The notes below the pieces were generated by a model. It made no database searches. It saw only the letters and a program-made list of their open reading frames with translations, and was not told the DNA's origin. From Kurthia massiliensis (lineage in GTDB: Bacteria > Bacillota > Bacilli > Bacillales_A > Planococcaceae), in the NCBI RefSeq assembly GCF_000285555.1, contig NZ_HE610997.1:97555-161554 (forward strand): a DNA stretch of 64,000 nucleotides. The letters run 5' to 3'. Below are positions 25,455 to 34,048 of this stretch, piece after piece; the stretch's first letter is position 1, and the number at the start of each line of letters is the position of its first letter. Position numbers and translations under genes: made by a program.

Positions 25455-26924
25455 TTGCCAATAAATGAACAGCAAATGAGCGCGCAATTTAAAAACGATA
25501 TGATTCATACAGTGCAAAATATGCTGGGGATTCAAAAAATGCATATTATTAGCGATCTTCACTCGCCTTGTCCTTTCAAACGCATTGAAATCGACGAAAG
25601 TATTTCACCTGAAACCCCTGTATCGCTCGTCATGATATTAGATTTAATGAACAATTTTTACGACGACTATAAACGTGCTCATAACGCGATAGACCGTACG
25701 TATGTGATTGAGAAGATTACTGATTATTTTATTTACTTAACGCTGCTACACGAGCCGCATTACCATGCATATCGCATATCTAAATTCCGTACGAATATTA
25801 GCGCTGAAAATATGAGACCTGCTGGAACAAATGATGAAATGGACTTTGACGTCAAACGATACATAACGAGTGATAAGACGTACAAAAATATTTTATTGCT
25901 AAAAAACTTTTTAACACATTTAAACTATTTAACAACACAAACATACGAATCACGTAGTACGACAGTTAGTTTTTTAATTTTTAAAGACGACGCGCGTAAT
26001 TGTCGCGAATTTTTAGATGATCTAGGCATTGATTATATCCCGCTTGAAAAAGATGAATTAACATTGAATGATATTAATAACTATTCAAAAGCAAACCGTC
26101 TTGTCGATTCACTCTCTATTAGTTATGTCGTCAACGAACAATATGACATTTTAGGATTTGCTCGTAAAAGGCATCGTGCTGTAAAAGATATTTTATTAAC
26201 GGCTAACGATAGTGAAAAACATTCCTTTGTATATTTAGAAAATCGTAAAATTTATTGGGTCGTCCAAAAAGACTTAATTGTCGTGTATGACAATGGACAA
26301 TGGAAAGTAAAAGACTATAGCGTTATTTCGATGTTGCTACAAGTGATGTATGCAAACACCCCGAATGATGCAATCTATGCGGCCCATTTCGCAAAAAGCG
26401 TCATTAAAGACTTATCAATGAGCAATACAGGGGCCCTTTTCATCTTTTTAACTGCAAATATGTATAGTAATGAGTGTAAAAACTTACCGTATAGTGATGC
26501 CCAATTATTTCATTTCTTAACGAGACATGATGTGAAAAATACACAAGGCGATGTTGCGGATACGTATAAAAAGATTTTATTAAACGGACATGAAACATTT
26601 AAGTTGAGTGACCCGCAGCTCGATAGCCAATTAGTGAAGTTAATTGCAGATGTAGATGGCGCGATTATTATTGATTCGAACATGAACTTAATGAGTTTCG
26701 GTGAAATGATCGTGACGCAAAATTTATTAGACGTACATGTGCATCGACTCATTAATGGTTTAGGGACGAAAATGTATACACAACAAAACGATACAAAATC
26801 ATTTAGAGGTGGTGCCCGCTCCTTGGCTGCCCTTAATGCGTCTACATACGGCCTTGCGATTAAAGTATCTGAAGACGGTGACATTAGCATTTACTATCGA
26901 CGCGAATTAAAATGGCAAATTTAA
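25455..26924 (+). CDS. DisA_N (diadenylate cyclase)-domain-like protein with novel N-terminal region
   Basis: A 489-aa soluble protein. The C-terminal ~150 residues look like a DAC/DisA_N domain. VDGAIIIDSNMNLMSFGEMI (DGA near residue 400) matches the ATP-binding DGA strand, and RGGARSLAALNAS followed by LAIKVSEDGDISIYY (residues ~450-483) matches the RHR loop and the terminal strand pair. The canonical RHR is replaced by ARS, so c-di-AMP synthesis is uncertain. The first ~330 residues are helical and unassigned, probably a sensor region as in the large DAC proteins of conflict-type systems. TTG start at 25455 with AAGGAG about 10 bases upstream; ATG 25476 is an alternative. It is monocistronic and ends at a terminator. 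Confidence 0.6.
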   Translation: MPINEQQMSAQFKNDMIHTVQNMLGIQKMHIISDLHSPCPFKRIEIDESISPETPVSLVMILDLMNNFYDDYKRAHNAIDRTYVIEKITDYFIYLTLLHEPHYHAYRISKFRTNISAENMRPAGTNDEMDFDVKRYITSDKTYKNILLLKNFLTHLNYLTTQTYESRSTTVSFLIFKDDARNCREFLDDLGIDYIPLEKDELTLNDINNYSKANRLVDSLSISYVVNEQYDILGFARKRHRAVKDILLTANDSEKHSFVYLENRKIYWVVQKDLIVVYDNGQWKVKDYSVISMLLQVMYANTPNDAIYAAHFAKSVIKDLSMSNTGALFIFLTANMYSNECKNLPYSDAQLFHFLTRHDVKNTQGDVADTYKKILLNGHETFKLSDPQLDSQLVKLIADVDGAIIIDSNMNLMSFGEMIVTQNLLDVHVHRLINGLGTKMYTQQNDTKSFRGGARSLAALNASTYGLAIKVSEDGDISIYYRRELKWQI

Positions 26925-26953
26925 AAAAACACCTTCCTTTTCGAAGGTGTTTT
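26925..26953. terminator. Bidirectional terminator
   Basis: AACACCTTC / GAAGGTGTT stem flanked by A-run and T-run, between convergent genes. Confidence 0.85.
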
Positions 26954-26960
26954 TTACGTA

Positions 26961-27404
26961 CTATGCTTTTTCTAACAACATATCTATATGTGGAATATCA
27001 TCTTCTAAATAGACATCTGAAATAGCTTCAAAACCGAAAGAACCGTAAAAATCACATAAATACGCTTGTGCTTGAATTTTAATCGTCTTCTCACCTAATG
27101 ATGCATGGACAAAATCAATTCCCTTTTGCACAAGTTGCTGCGCAATTCCTTGTCCACGATGCGTTTGTTTTACGAGCACGCGACCGAGTGACGCTTGTTC
27201 ATACGAAACACCTGGAGGTAAAATTCTTAAATACGCAACAATGACACCATCTTCTTCCTTAAACAAGTGATAAGAAGCTTCATCTTTCCCGTCCACCTCT
27301 AAATAAGGACAATTTTGTTCTACGACGAATACGTTTGTACGTTCATATAAAATTGCATACAGTTCTTTTGTCGTTAATGCATCAAATGGTTTTAAATGCC
27401 ACAT
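26961..27404 (-). CDS. ElaA-type GNAT N-acetyltransferase
   Basis: A 147-aa GCN5-related acetyltransferase. The ElaA branch is recognised from LYAILYERTNVFVVEQNCPYLEVDGKD. The acetyl-CoA loop is GRVLVKQTHRGQGIAQQLV, and the terminal strand FYGSFGFEAISDVYLEDDIPHIDML is also typical. The substrate is unknown in the family. ATG 27404 follows AAAGGTGAT. It is monocistronic, convergent with the DisA_N-like gene, with its back to the iron-transport operon. Confidence 0.88.
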   Translation of the reverse strand: MWHLKPFDALTTKELYAILYERTNVFVVEQNCPYLEVDGKDEASYHLFKEEDGVIVAYLRILPPGVSYEQASLGRVLVKQTHRGQGIAQQLVQKGIDFVHASLGEKTIKIQAQAYLCDFYGSFGFEAISDVYLEDDIPHIDMLLEKA

Positions 27405-27527
27405 ATAATCACCTTTTCTCTTTCATTTTCATCATTCTACTATAAAAGCATGATGATGTATATTTGATTAAATCCAAGTCTTATACAACAATTTTGTGCA
27501 AATAATAAGAAAAATAGTGGAAAGATA

Positions 27528-27582
27528 TTGACAATACTGTGAAAAATGATATATTCACTAAGTGATAAAGATTCTCATTATC
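27528..27582 (+). promoter_or_regulatory. SigA promoter with overlapping Fur box
   Basis: TTGACA at 27528-27533, a 16-base spacer and TATATT at 27550-27555 make a near-consensus promoter. GATAAAGATTCTCATTATC at 27564-27582 matches the 19-bp Fur box at 17 positions and covers the expected transcription start. Iron-replete Fur should block the ABC operon that starts at 27614. Confidence 0.85.
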
Positions 27583-27613
27583 ATAAAATTACATATAGAG
27601 AGAGGTATAAATT

Positions 27614-28666
27614 ATGAAAACGATGAAATCATTGATGACGTTAATGTTTGTCGCTTTACTCGTACTTGTATTAGGTGCATGTGGTAACAACGATAAAGAT
27701 GACGCTTCAGATAACAAAGATACATCTACATCAGAATCAGCTTCTGATACACAATACCCAATCGAAATTAAACACGCTTTAGGTACGACAACAATCGAGA
27801 AAAAACCTGAACGTGTTGCGACAATCGCATGGGCAAACCATGATGTTGCACTTGCATTAGGTGTTGTCCCTGTAGGTTTTTCTGCAGCGAACTACGGTAT
27901 TAAAGATATCAAAACAGGTATCCTTCCTTGGACACAAGAAAAATTAGATGAACTTGGTGAAAAAAATCCAAACGTTTATCAAGATACAGACGGTTTAGAC
28001 TTTGAAGCAATTGCTGACTCTCAACCAGACGTCATTTTAGCTGCTTACTCTGGTCTTACTCAAGAAGAGTATGACAAATTAAGAGAAATCGCTCCTGTTG
28101 TCGCTTACCAAGATCAACCATGGGTAACTTCATGGCGCGACCAAATCAAATATGATTCTATGGCAATGGGCATGGAAAAAGAAGGTCAAGCGTTAATTGA
28201 AAAAACTGAAAAAACAATCGCTGATACAGCTGCAAAATATCCTGAACTTAAAGGTAAAAAAGCTGCATTCGGTATGTTTAACACGACAGACCTTTCTAAA
28301 TTCTACATCTACACACCAGCTGATCCACGTGGTGAAATGTTAGAAGAACTTGGTATGGAATATCCACAAGGTATTAAAGACCAACTTAAAGATGACTCAA
28401 GCTTCTACTTAGAATTAAGTGCTGAAAATGCCGATGCATTAAATGACACTGAATTATTCGTTGTATATGGCGACGATAAAACATTAAAAGCATTACAAAA
28501 AGATCCAATCTTAGGTAAAGTACCTGCGATTAAAGCAGGTAACGTTGTTGTCATCGAAGATAACACACCACTTGCAGCTGCAGGTACACCAAGCCCACTA
28601 TCAATTGAATACACAATTGATGATTACACATCTAAAATCGCAGAAGTTGCGAAAAACGTAAAATAA
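27614..28666 (+). CDS. Iron-siderophore ABC transporter, substrate-binding lipoprotein
   Basis: A 350-aa lipoprotein of the FecB/FhuD (PF01497) class. The lipobox is LVLGAC with Cys23, followed by an acidic/Ser linker. Family strands are IEIKHALGTTTIEKKPERVATIAWANHDVALALG and DGLDFEAIADSQPDVILAAYSGLTQEEYDKLREIAPVVAY, with a C-terminal AGNVVVIED. It captures Fe(III)-siderophore outside the membrane and passes it to the two permeases encoded directly behind. It resembles YfiY/YhfQ-type proteins, which bind hydroxamates, but specificity is not readable. Its TAA overlaps the next ATG. Controlled by the Fur box at 27564. Confidence 0.92.
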   Translation: MKTMKSLMTLMFVALLVLVLGACGNNDKDDASDNKDTSTSESASDTQYPIEIKHALGTTTIEKKPERVATIAWANHDVALALGVVPVGFSAANYGIKDIKTGILPWTQEKLDELGEKNPNVYQDTDGLDFEAIADSQPDVILAAYSGLTQEEYDKLREIAPVVAYQDQPWVTSWRDQIKYDSMAMGMEKEGQALIEKTEKTIADTAAKYPELKGKKAAFGMFNTTDLSKFYIYTPADPRGEMLEELGMEYPQGIKDQLKDDSSFYLELSAENADALNDTELFVVYGDDKTLKALQKDPILGKVPAIKAGNVVVIEDNTPLAAAGTPSPLSIEYTIDDYTSKIAEVAKNVK

Positions 28667-29697
28667 TGACGCTACCACAAGTAGACAATAAGCGAGCACT
28701 TTTACCAAAGCATTTTGCATTGGTATCAGTGCTTTTGCTTATTTTATTCGTAATTAGTATTGGTATGTCACTCGCATTTGGTTCAAGAACGATTGGCTGG
28801 CAAGGGTTAATGGATGGGCTCTTTCACCCGTCAGTTCAATCGCATGAAGCAAGTGTCGTTAGACAGCGTATCGCGCGTACAATCTTCGGATTAATGTGCG
28901 GTGCCGCACTCGGTATTGCCGGTTCGTTAATGCAGGCGGTTACACGTAACCCGATTGCAGACCCAAGTATTTTAGGGGTCAACACAGGTGCTTCTTTATT
29001 TGTCGTTTGTGGCATTGCCTTTTTAGGGATTAGCTCTGCTGAAGAATATATTTGGCTTGCGATTATCGGTGCGATGTTAACGGCTATATTTGTATTCGGT
29101 ATCGGATCGCTCGGTGCGAGTGGTGCAACACCATTGAAACTTGTTTTGGCGGGAGCGGCAACGAGTGCGATTTTATCTTCGCTCGTGACGGCGATTATGA
29201 TTCCTCGTTCGAACGTTATGGACCAATTTCGTTTTTGGCAAGTTGGGAGTGTCGGTTCTGCAAAATGGACATCAATTGAAATTTTCATTCCATTTTTAGT
29301 CGTAGGCGTTATTATTGCGCTCTTTGCGGCCCCTGCACTAAATGCACTTGCTTTAGGTGATGAAGTAGCGAAAGGTCTCGGTGTAAATACGACGTTTATT
29401 CGCGTAATTGCCGCACTCGGTGGCGTATTACTATGTGGCGCCGCAACTGCACTTGCAGGTCCAATCGGCTTTATCGGTTTATTAGCAACGCATTTAATCC
29501 GTTTAATGCTCGGACCAGATATCCGCTTCATTATCCCCTTCTCTGCAATCGCCGGTGCCATTATTTTAATGATTTCTGACGTTTGCGGTCGTTTCCTAGG
29601 TAGTCCTGGTGAATTAGAAGTCGGTATTTTAACAGCCTTTATCGGTGCACCAATTTTAATTATCATTACAATGAAAGCGAAGATGCGTGCGATATGA
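28666..29697 (+). CDS. Iron-siderophore ABC transporter permease (FecCD family), first subunit
   Basis: A 343-aa protein with about nine to ten membrane helices. FecCD signatures are RIARTIFGLMCGAALGIAGSLMQAVTRNPIADPSILGVNTGAS near the N-terminus and GPIGFIGLLATHLIRLMLGPD in the EAA-like coupling loop. Start ATG overlaps the stop of the binding-protein gene (TAATG), and its own stop overlaps the next start (ATGA), so the four genes are translationally coupled. It forms a heterodimeric channel with the next product. Confidence 0.93.
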   Translation: MTLPQVDNKRALLPKHFALVSVLLLILFVISIGMSLAFGSRTIGWQGLMDGLFHPSVQSHEASVVRQRIARTIFGLMCGAALGIAGSLMQAVTRNPIADPSILGVNTGASLFVVCGIAFLGISSAEEYIWLAIIGAMLTAIFVFGIGSLGASGATPLKLVLAGAATSAILSSLVTAIMIPRSNVMDQFRFWQVGSVGSAKWTSIEIFIPFLVVGVIIALFAAPALNALALGDEVAKGLGVNTTFIRVIAALGGVLLCGAATALAGPIGFIGLLATHLIRLMLGPDIRFIIPFSAIAGAIILMISDVCGRFLGSPGELEVGILTAFIGAPILIIITMKAKMRAI

Positions 29698-30722
29698 CAA
29701 ATACGATGAATCATCTCATAAAATCACGAAACAAACGTCGTCGGAAATTTATGATGACGACAGCGATACTTGCGCTCCTAACGATTGCACTTTGCGTCGC
29801 GATGATGATGCTCGGGAATACGATTTATCCTGTACAAGATATTATCGCCGTACTCATGGGTGAAACGATTCCAGGTGCATCATTTGCCGTTAATGAAATT
29901 CGTCTTCCGCGTATGCTTGCGGGATTATTCGCTGGTTTTGCATTCGGCGCAGGCGGTTACATTTTCCAAACGATGCTACGAAACCCGCTCGCAAACCCGA
30001 ATGTTATCGGTATTACATCAGGTTCTAGCGCAGCGGCAGTATTTTGTATTATCGTATTACATGCGAGTAATACAGTCGTTGCAATCGCTTCGGTAATCGG
30101 TGGACTTGTGACAGTATTGATTATTTATGCATTCGCAAAAGGTGCATCTTTTTCAATCGGTCGTCTCATTTTAATCGGGATCGGTATTCAAGCGATGCTA
30201 ACCGCAGCGATTAACTATTTATTATTAATCGGTAAAACGAATGATTTACCAACAGCGATGCGTTGGTTAACAGGTAGTTTAAATAATGCAGATATGGAAT
30301 TGATTATTCCGTTGATCATTACTGTCATTGTCACAATGCCATTCATCTTGTATTTCTCAAAAACATTGGAAATGCTAGAACTTGGTGAACAAGCGGCCAC
30401 TGCACTTGGCGTGAATACGAATAAAACACGTATCGTGCTAATGGTTAGCGCAGTAATTATGATTGCGATTGCAACTGCAACGACGGGACCAATTGCCTTC
30501 GTCGCATTTTTAGCAGGTCCGATTGCGCAACGTTTAGGTGGCGCCAATTTCTCAAACATTGTCCCCGCTGGACTCGTTGGTGCTATTCTTGTATTAGGTG
30601 CAGATTTAATCGGACAATTCGCCTTTGAAACGCGCTATCCAGTCGGTGTTATTACCGGCATTGTCGGCGCTCCGTACTTAATTTACCTACTCATTCGCAT
30701 TAACCGAAAAGGAGATATTTAA
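29694..30722 (+). CDS. Iron-siderophore ABC transporter permease (FecCD family), second subunit
   Basis: A 342-aa polytopic permease. Diagnostic stretches are IRLPRMLAGLFAGFAFGAGGYIFQTMLRNPLANPNVIGITSGSS and GPIAFVAFLAGPIAQRL. A basic N-terminus (KSRNKRRRKF) precedes TM1, consistent with the positive-inside rule. Overlap of 4 bases with the upstream permease. The pair resembles YfiZ/YfhA or FhuB/FhuG halves encoded as two genes. Confidence 0.93.
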   Translation: MTNTMNHLIKSRNKRRRKFMMTTAILALLTIALCVAMMMLGNTIYPVQDIIAVLMGETIPGASFAVNEIRLPRMLAGLFAGFAFGAGGYIFQTMLRNPLANPNVIGITSGSSAAAVFCIIVLHASNTVVAIASVIGGLVTVLIIYAFAKGASFSIGRLILIGIGIQAMLTAAINYLLLIGKTNDLPTAMRWLTGSLNNADMELIIPLIITVIVTMPFILYFSKTLEMLELGEQAATALGVNTNKTRIVLMVSAVIMIAIATATTGPIAFVAFLAGPIAQRLGGANFSNIVPAGLVGAILVLGADLIGQFAFETRYPVGVITGIVGAPYLIYLLIRINRKGDI

Positions 30723-30723
30723 C

Positions 30724-31518
30724 GTGACGACACATACGTTTCAAACGAAAAACATTCAGTCGGGCTACGACAATAAAACGATTTTAGAAGACGTTAGCTT
30801 ATCGATTCCGAGCAACAAGACTAGCATTATTATCGGTGCGAACGGTTGTGGGAAATCAACGCTACTAAAAACGATGTCTCGCCTCATTAAACCGACAAAT
30901 GGTGAGGTACTACTTGATGGCAAGTCAATCCACCATATGCCGCCAAAGCAACTGGCAAAAACATTAGGCTTACTACCACAGTCTCCTGTCGTTCCAGAAG
31001 GTATTACAGTAGCAGATCTGGTTGGGCGCGGTCGTTTCCCGCATCAAACGCTATTCAAAGGTTGGTCAAAAGAAGATTATCAAGCGGTATCAGATGCCCT
31101 TGAAATGATGAACATTACGGAATTTGCCGATCGCAACATTGATGAACTTTCAGGTGGTCAACGTCAACGTGTCTGGATTGCGATGGCCCTTGCGCAGCAA
31201 ACCGACATTTTATTTTTAGATGAACCGACAACATACTTAGACATTACGTACCAAGTCGAAATTTTAGATTTACTAACGGACTTAAACCGTAAATACGGAA
31301 CGACAATTGTCATGGTGCTGCACGATATTAACTTATCAGCACGTTATGCCGATTACTTATTCGCAGTGAAAAAAGGGAATTTAATCGCTGAAGGTGCACC
31401 GAGTGATATTTTAACGAGTGATTTAATTAAAGAGATTTTCGCACTCGATTGCCAAGTCATTGATGACCCGGTCTCACATACTCCACTCATCATTCCGATT
31501 GGTAGACATCATGCATAA
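30724..31518 (+). CDS. Iron-siderophore ABC transporter ATPase
   Basis: A 264-aa FecE/FhuC-type ATPase. Walker A GANGCGKST, Q-loop in LGLLPQSPVVPEGITV, signature LSGGQRQRVWIAMAL, Walker B ILFLDEPTTYLD and H-loop VMVLHDINLSARYAD are all intact. GTG start one base after the upstream stop. It powers the two permeases. The operon ends at a hairpin just after the stop, so no siderophore-reductase gene is co-transcribed. Confidence 0.95.
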   Translation: MTTHTFQTKNIQSGYDNKTILEDVSLSIPSNKTSIIIGANGCGKSTLLKTMSRLIKPTNGEVLLDGKSIHHMPPKQLAKTLGLLPQSPVVPEGITVADLVGRGRFPHQTLFKGWSKEDYQAVSDALEMMNITEFADRNIDELSGGQRQRVWIAMALAQQTDILFLDEPTTYLDITYQVEILDLLTDLNRKYGTTIVMVLHDINLSARYADYLFAVKKGNLIAEGAPSDILTSDLIKEIFALDCQVIDDPVSHTPLIIPIGRHHA

Positions 31519-31520
31519 AT

Positions 31521-31553
31521 AAAAGCTGGGTGACTACGGTTACTCAGTTTTTA
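31521..31553 (+). terminator. Terminator of the siderophore ABC operon
   Basis: AAAAGCTGGGTGAC / GTTACTCAGTTTTT stem with a G-U pair and a T-rich tail. Confidence 0.7.
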
Positions 31554-31618
31554 TTTATGCATTTTTGTATTTTATCGGTATAATAAGACAGACTACATAA
31601 TTGAAAGGTTTTGAGAAC

Positions 31619-32803
31619 ATGTCAAACGTTGAAAAACTATTAGATGGTGCACGCGATTTAATGCGTCAAGCACGTTTAAATCAAGCAATCAACATGTGTA
31701 CAGCAGCCATTAAAGAAGAACCTGCAAACAGCAATATTTACCGCCTGCTTGGGGAAGTTGCTTATTTAATGGACAATAAAAACTTGTCGATTGCGGCATA
31801 CTTATCAGCACTACATATTGAAATTGCGAAAGTAGAACATTACGGCTTAACAGAGCAAACATTGCCGATGTATGAACGTATCCCAGATGATTTAAAAGCA
31901 CAATTACCCGTAAAAGGTGCTTTCCTGTTATTTTACGATACAAACACATTGCGTAACTTAGCACACACCGTTGCGGATAACGATGAAAATGCGGTGAAAG
32001 AAGAGCCTCAACTTCAATTATTTAAAGCGCTATACCGCGCGAATTTAATGCAAGATACAGAAGGCTATAATGCTTTATTAAAAGAGAATGGCTTAACAGA
32101 TGCGCAATATACTGAATTAGAAGAATCGTTCTACATTCCAATCGGAAACGAACTTGCGCAAGCTTGGTTACGTTTCGATGAAATTGGTAACTTAGACGTT
32201 GGTCGCCTATACTTCGGTACAGAACCTACAGAAAAACAAGAAGCGCCTCAAGAACCTGTTGATAATGACCTTGAAAAAGTAAATAAATTATATGGCACAC
32301 TATTTAGCCAGTTATTACAATTCGTCGATCCAGACAGCGTTCAAAAAGAGTACAATGCGATGCTAACAGGTGAAAAAATGCAAATGACAGGTAAAGAAGC
32401 CGTTTATGAACATTCATTGCTACAAAAGCTAGCATCACTAACAGCGAAACAAGGTATGCTGCTCGAAATTTTAAAAGAGCTTATTCGCACGAAAGAAGCG
32501 TATACGACAGAAGATTTAGATGCGAAGTTAACACAGGCGGAAAAAGATAGTATGACATCATACAATCAAATCATTCCGATGTTAAAACAAATGTATCAAG
32601 GTAGTGAAACTGAACGTATTACTGCTTTAGAGCGCGATTACAAATTATATTCATTCACGAATAGCTTACTAATGGATTTAACGATGATGTTAAACGATAA
32701 TGATGCGTTACTGACACGTCTTGCGCTCGTATCACCAGAAGTAAATGCCAACATTATTCAACAATATTGCGGTTATTACTTAAGCGAGTTATTCCCTGCA
32801 TAA
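31619..32803 (+). CDS. TPR-like helical protein of unknown function
   Basis: A 394-aa soluble protein. Residues ~1-70 form a tetratricopeptide-like helical hairpin series (LLDGARDLMRQARLNQAINMCTAAIKEEPANSNIYRLLGEVAYLMDNKNLSIAAYLSAL). The rest is helical with an acidic linker around residue 205 (EKQEAPQEPVDNDLEK). TPRs mediate protein contacts, so a partner is expected but not encoded nearby. The ATG at 31619 has AAAGG 10 bases upstream; an in-frame TTG at 31601 is less likely. It is monocistronic with its own terminator. Confidence 0.7.
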   Translation: MSNVEKLLDGARDLMRQARLNQAINMCTAAIKEEPANSNIYRLLGEVAYLMDNKNLSIAAYLSALHIEIAKVEHYGLTEQTLPMYERIPDDLKAQLPVKGAFLLFYDTNTLRNLAHTVADNDENAVKEEPQLQLFKALYRANLMQDTEGYNALLKENGLTDAQYTELEESFYIPIGNELAQAWLRFDEIGNLDVGRLYFGTEPTEKQEAPQEPVDNDLEKVNKLYGTLFSQLLQFVDPDSVQKEYNAMLTGEKMQMTGKEAVYEHSLLQKLASLTAKQGMLLEILKELIRTKEAYTTEDLDAKLTQAEKDSMTSYNQIIPMLKQMYQGSETERITALERDYKLYSFTNSLLMDLTMMLNDNDALLTRLALVSPEVNANIIQQYCGYYLSELFPA

Positions 32804-32804
32804 T

Positions 32805-32842
32805 AAAAAGCTGATGCGAAAATATTTGCATCAGCTTTTTAT
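32805..32842 (+). terminator. Terminator of the TPR-like gene
   Basis: AAAAAGCTGATGC / GCATCAGCTTTTT stem with a loop of about 12 bases and T tail. Confidence 0.85.
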
Positions 32843-32850
32843 TATGCATA

Positions 32851-32958
32851 TTTCTACATTTGTGTATAATCGTGTGGAAACATGTATAAAAGAATGTGGA
32901 AACATAATCATCATGCTATTTATACATGTGTATACTTTTGTTCATACAAATGTAGAAA
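32851..32958. repeat. 108-bp nested palindromic element
   Basis: Outer arms tttctacatttgt (32851-32863) and acaaatgtagaaa (32946-32958) are perfect complements. Inner arms acatgtataaa (32880-32890) and tttatacatgt (32919-32929) are also perfect. The two spacers between arms are both exactly 16 bases. The core has two direct copies of tgtggaaacat. It lies between convergent genes and has no coding capacity; it resembles a small MITE-like or structured-RNA element. Confidence 0.6.
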
Positions 32959-32962
32959 CTTG

Positions 32963-33388
32963 TTAAATTAATGATTTCACAACTTTTGACATCGTCTTCC
33001 CATCTGTTTTACCGAGTAGAAGTGGTTTGGCAATTTTCATCGCCTCACCCATGTTCATGCCTTCCGTAATACCCGCTTCTTTTAGAAGACTGATTACTTC
33101 GTCTTCAGATAATTGCGTCGGTAAAAATGCTTTTAATAGCTCAAGTTTTCTTTTTTCATTTTCAATTAAATCTTCTCGTCCCGCTTGCTGTGCACCTTCT
33201 AGCGCTTGTTCTGTTTGTTTGACTTCTCGCTGCACGATCGTGATTTCTTCTTGTTCTGTTAAATCAGCACCCTTTTCTTTCGCTTCGCTATCAATTGCTG
33301 ACTTTACGAGTTGTAGCACACCTTTTTTCAACGTATCTTTATCCCGCATCGCTTGTTTTAGTTGTGTAAATACGGCATCTTTTATCAT
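32963..33388 (-). CDS. yqeY: GatB/YqeY-domain protein
   Basis: A 141-aa all-helical protein of the YqeY family, related to the tail domain of the GatB amidotransferase subunit. Matches include MRDKDTLKKGVLQLVKSAIDSEAKEKG, LTEQEEITIVQREVKQ and the C-terminal EAMKIAKPLLLGKTDGKTMSKVVKSLI. The family may interact with tRNA, but its cell role is unsettled. In many Bacilli it follows rpsU; here it stands alone between trpG's terminator and the palindromic element. Start ATG 33388 with GGAGTGA upstream. Confidence 0.9.
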   Translation of the reverse strand: MIKDAVFTQLKQAMRDKDTLKKGVLQLVKSAIDSEAKEKGADLTEQEEITIVQREVKQTEQALEGAQQAGREDLIENEKRKLELLKAFLPTQLSEDEVISLLKEAGITEGMNMGEAMKIAKPLLLGKTDGKTMSKVVKSLI

Positions 33389-33425
33389 CTCATATCACTC
33401 CTTTCCATCTTTATACCCCATTTAC

Positions 33426-33461
33426 AAAAAAAGAGGCCGCTCCGCATGAGCAACCTCTTTT
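33426..33461 (-). terminator. Terminator of trpEG
   Basis: On the minus strand AAAAGAGGTTGCTC, loop, GAGCGGCCTCTTTTTTT, placed directly after the trpG stop. No further trp genes follow. Confidence 0.8.
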
Positions 33462-33463
33462 CG

Positions 33464-34048
33464 TTATACGTGCACCGCTAATTGATTGAAAAATGCTTGA
33501 ATCATAGTCGTACCTTCTGATGTACCAATCGACTCTGGGTGATATTGCATGCCGTACACTGGATAGTCACGATGTTTAATCGCCATAATTTCTTCGTCAT
33601 CTGACGCAACGGCCAATACTTCTAATGTATCTGGCAATGTTGCAGGGTCAATAACAAGTGAATGATAACGCATTACTTGTGGTGTTTCAGAAGCTTGCGC
33701 AAATAAATTGTCGCGTGAACAAATCGCTAATGTTGAAAACTTCCCGTGCATAATGCGTTCTGCACGTACGACAGACGCGCCAAATGCTTGCCCAATTGAT
33801 TGATGACCTAAGCAAATACCTAGAAGCGGGATTTCTGTATGAAGCGCACGAATGACCTCTAACGTAATCCCTGCTTCATCAGGCGTCCCTGGTCCTGGTG
33901 ATAAAATAATGGCTTCTGGCTGCATCGTACGAATATCGTCAATCGTGACCGCATCGTTCCGAACGACTTGAACGTCTTTTCCGAGCGCTGCGACTTGTTG
34001 GTATAAGTTATATGTGAATGAATCGTAGTTATCAATTAATAAAATCAT
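33464..34048 (-). CDS. trpG: Anthranilate synthase glutamine amidotransferase subunit TrpG
   Basis: A 194-aa class I amidotransferase that supplies ammonia from glutamine to TrpE. The nucleophile is Cys79 in LLGICLGHQSIG. The oxyanion region is SPGPGTPDEAG, and the His-Glu pair is in MQYHPESIGTSEG. In Bacilli such a subunit often doubles as PabA for folate synthesis; that is possible here too. It overlaps trpE by 4 bases (ATGA), so translation is coupled, and it ends the transcript. Confidence 0.92.
   Translation of the reverse strand: MILLIDNYDSFTYNLYQQVAALGKDVQVVRNDAVTIDDIRTMQPEAIILSPGPGTPDEAGITLEVIRALHTEIPLLGICLGHQSIGQAFGASVVRAERIMHGKFSTLAICSRDNLFAQASETPQVMRYHSLVIDPATLPDTLEVLAVASDDEEIMAIKHRDYPVYGMQYHPESIGTSEGTTMIQAFFNQLAVHV

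Noticed and set aside
28836..29714. Long antisense frame (292 codons) across the first FecCD permease gene
   Set aside because: It is the complement of a conserved permease; its Pro/Ala/Ile-rich composition is that of a shadow frame, with no ribosome site.
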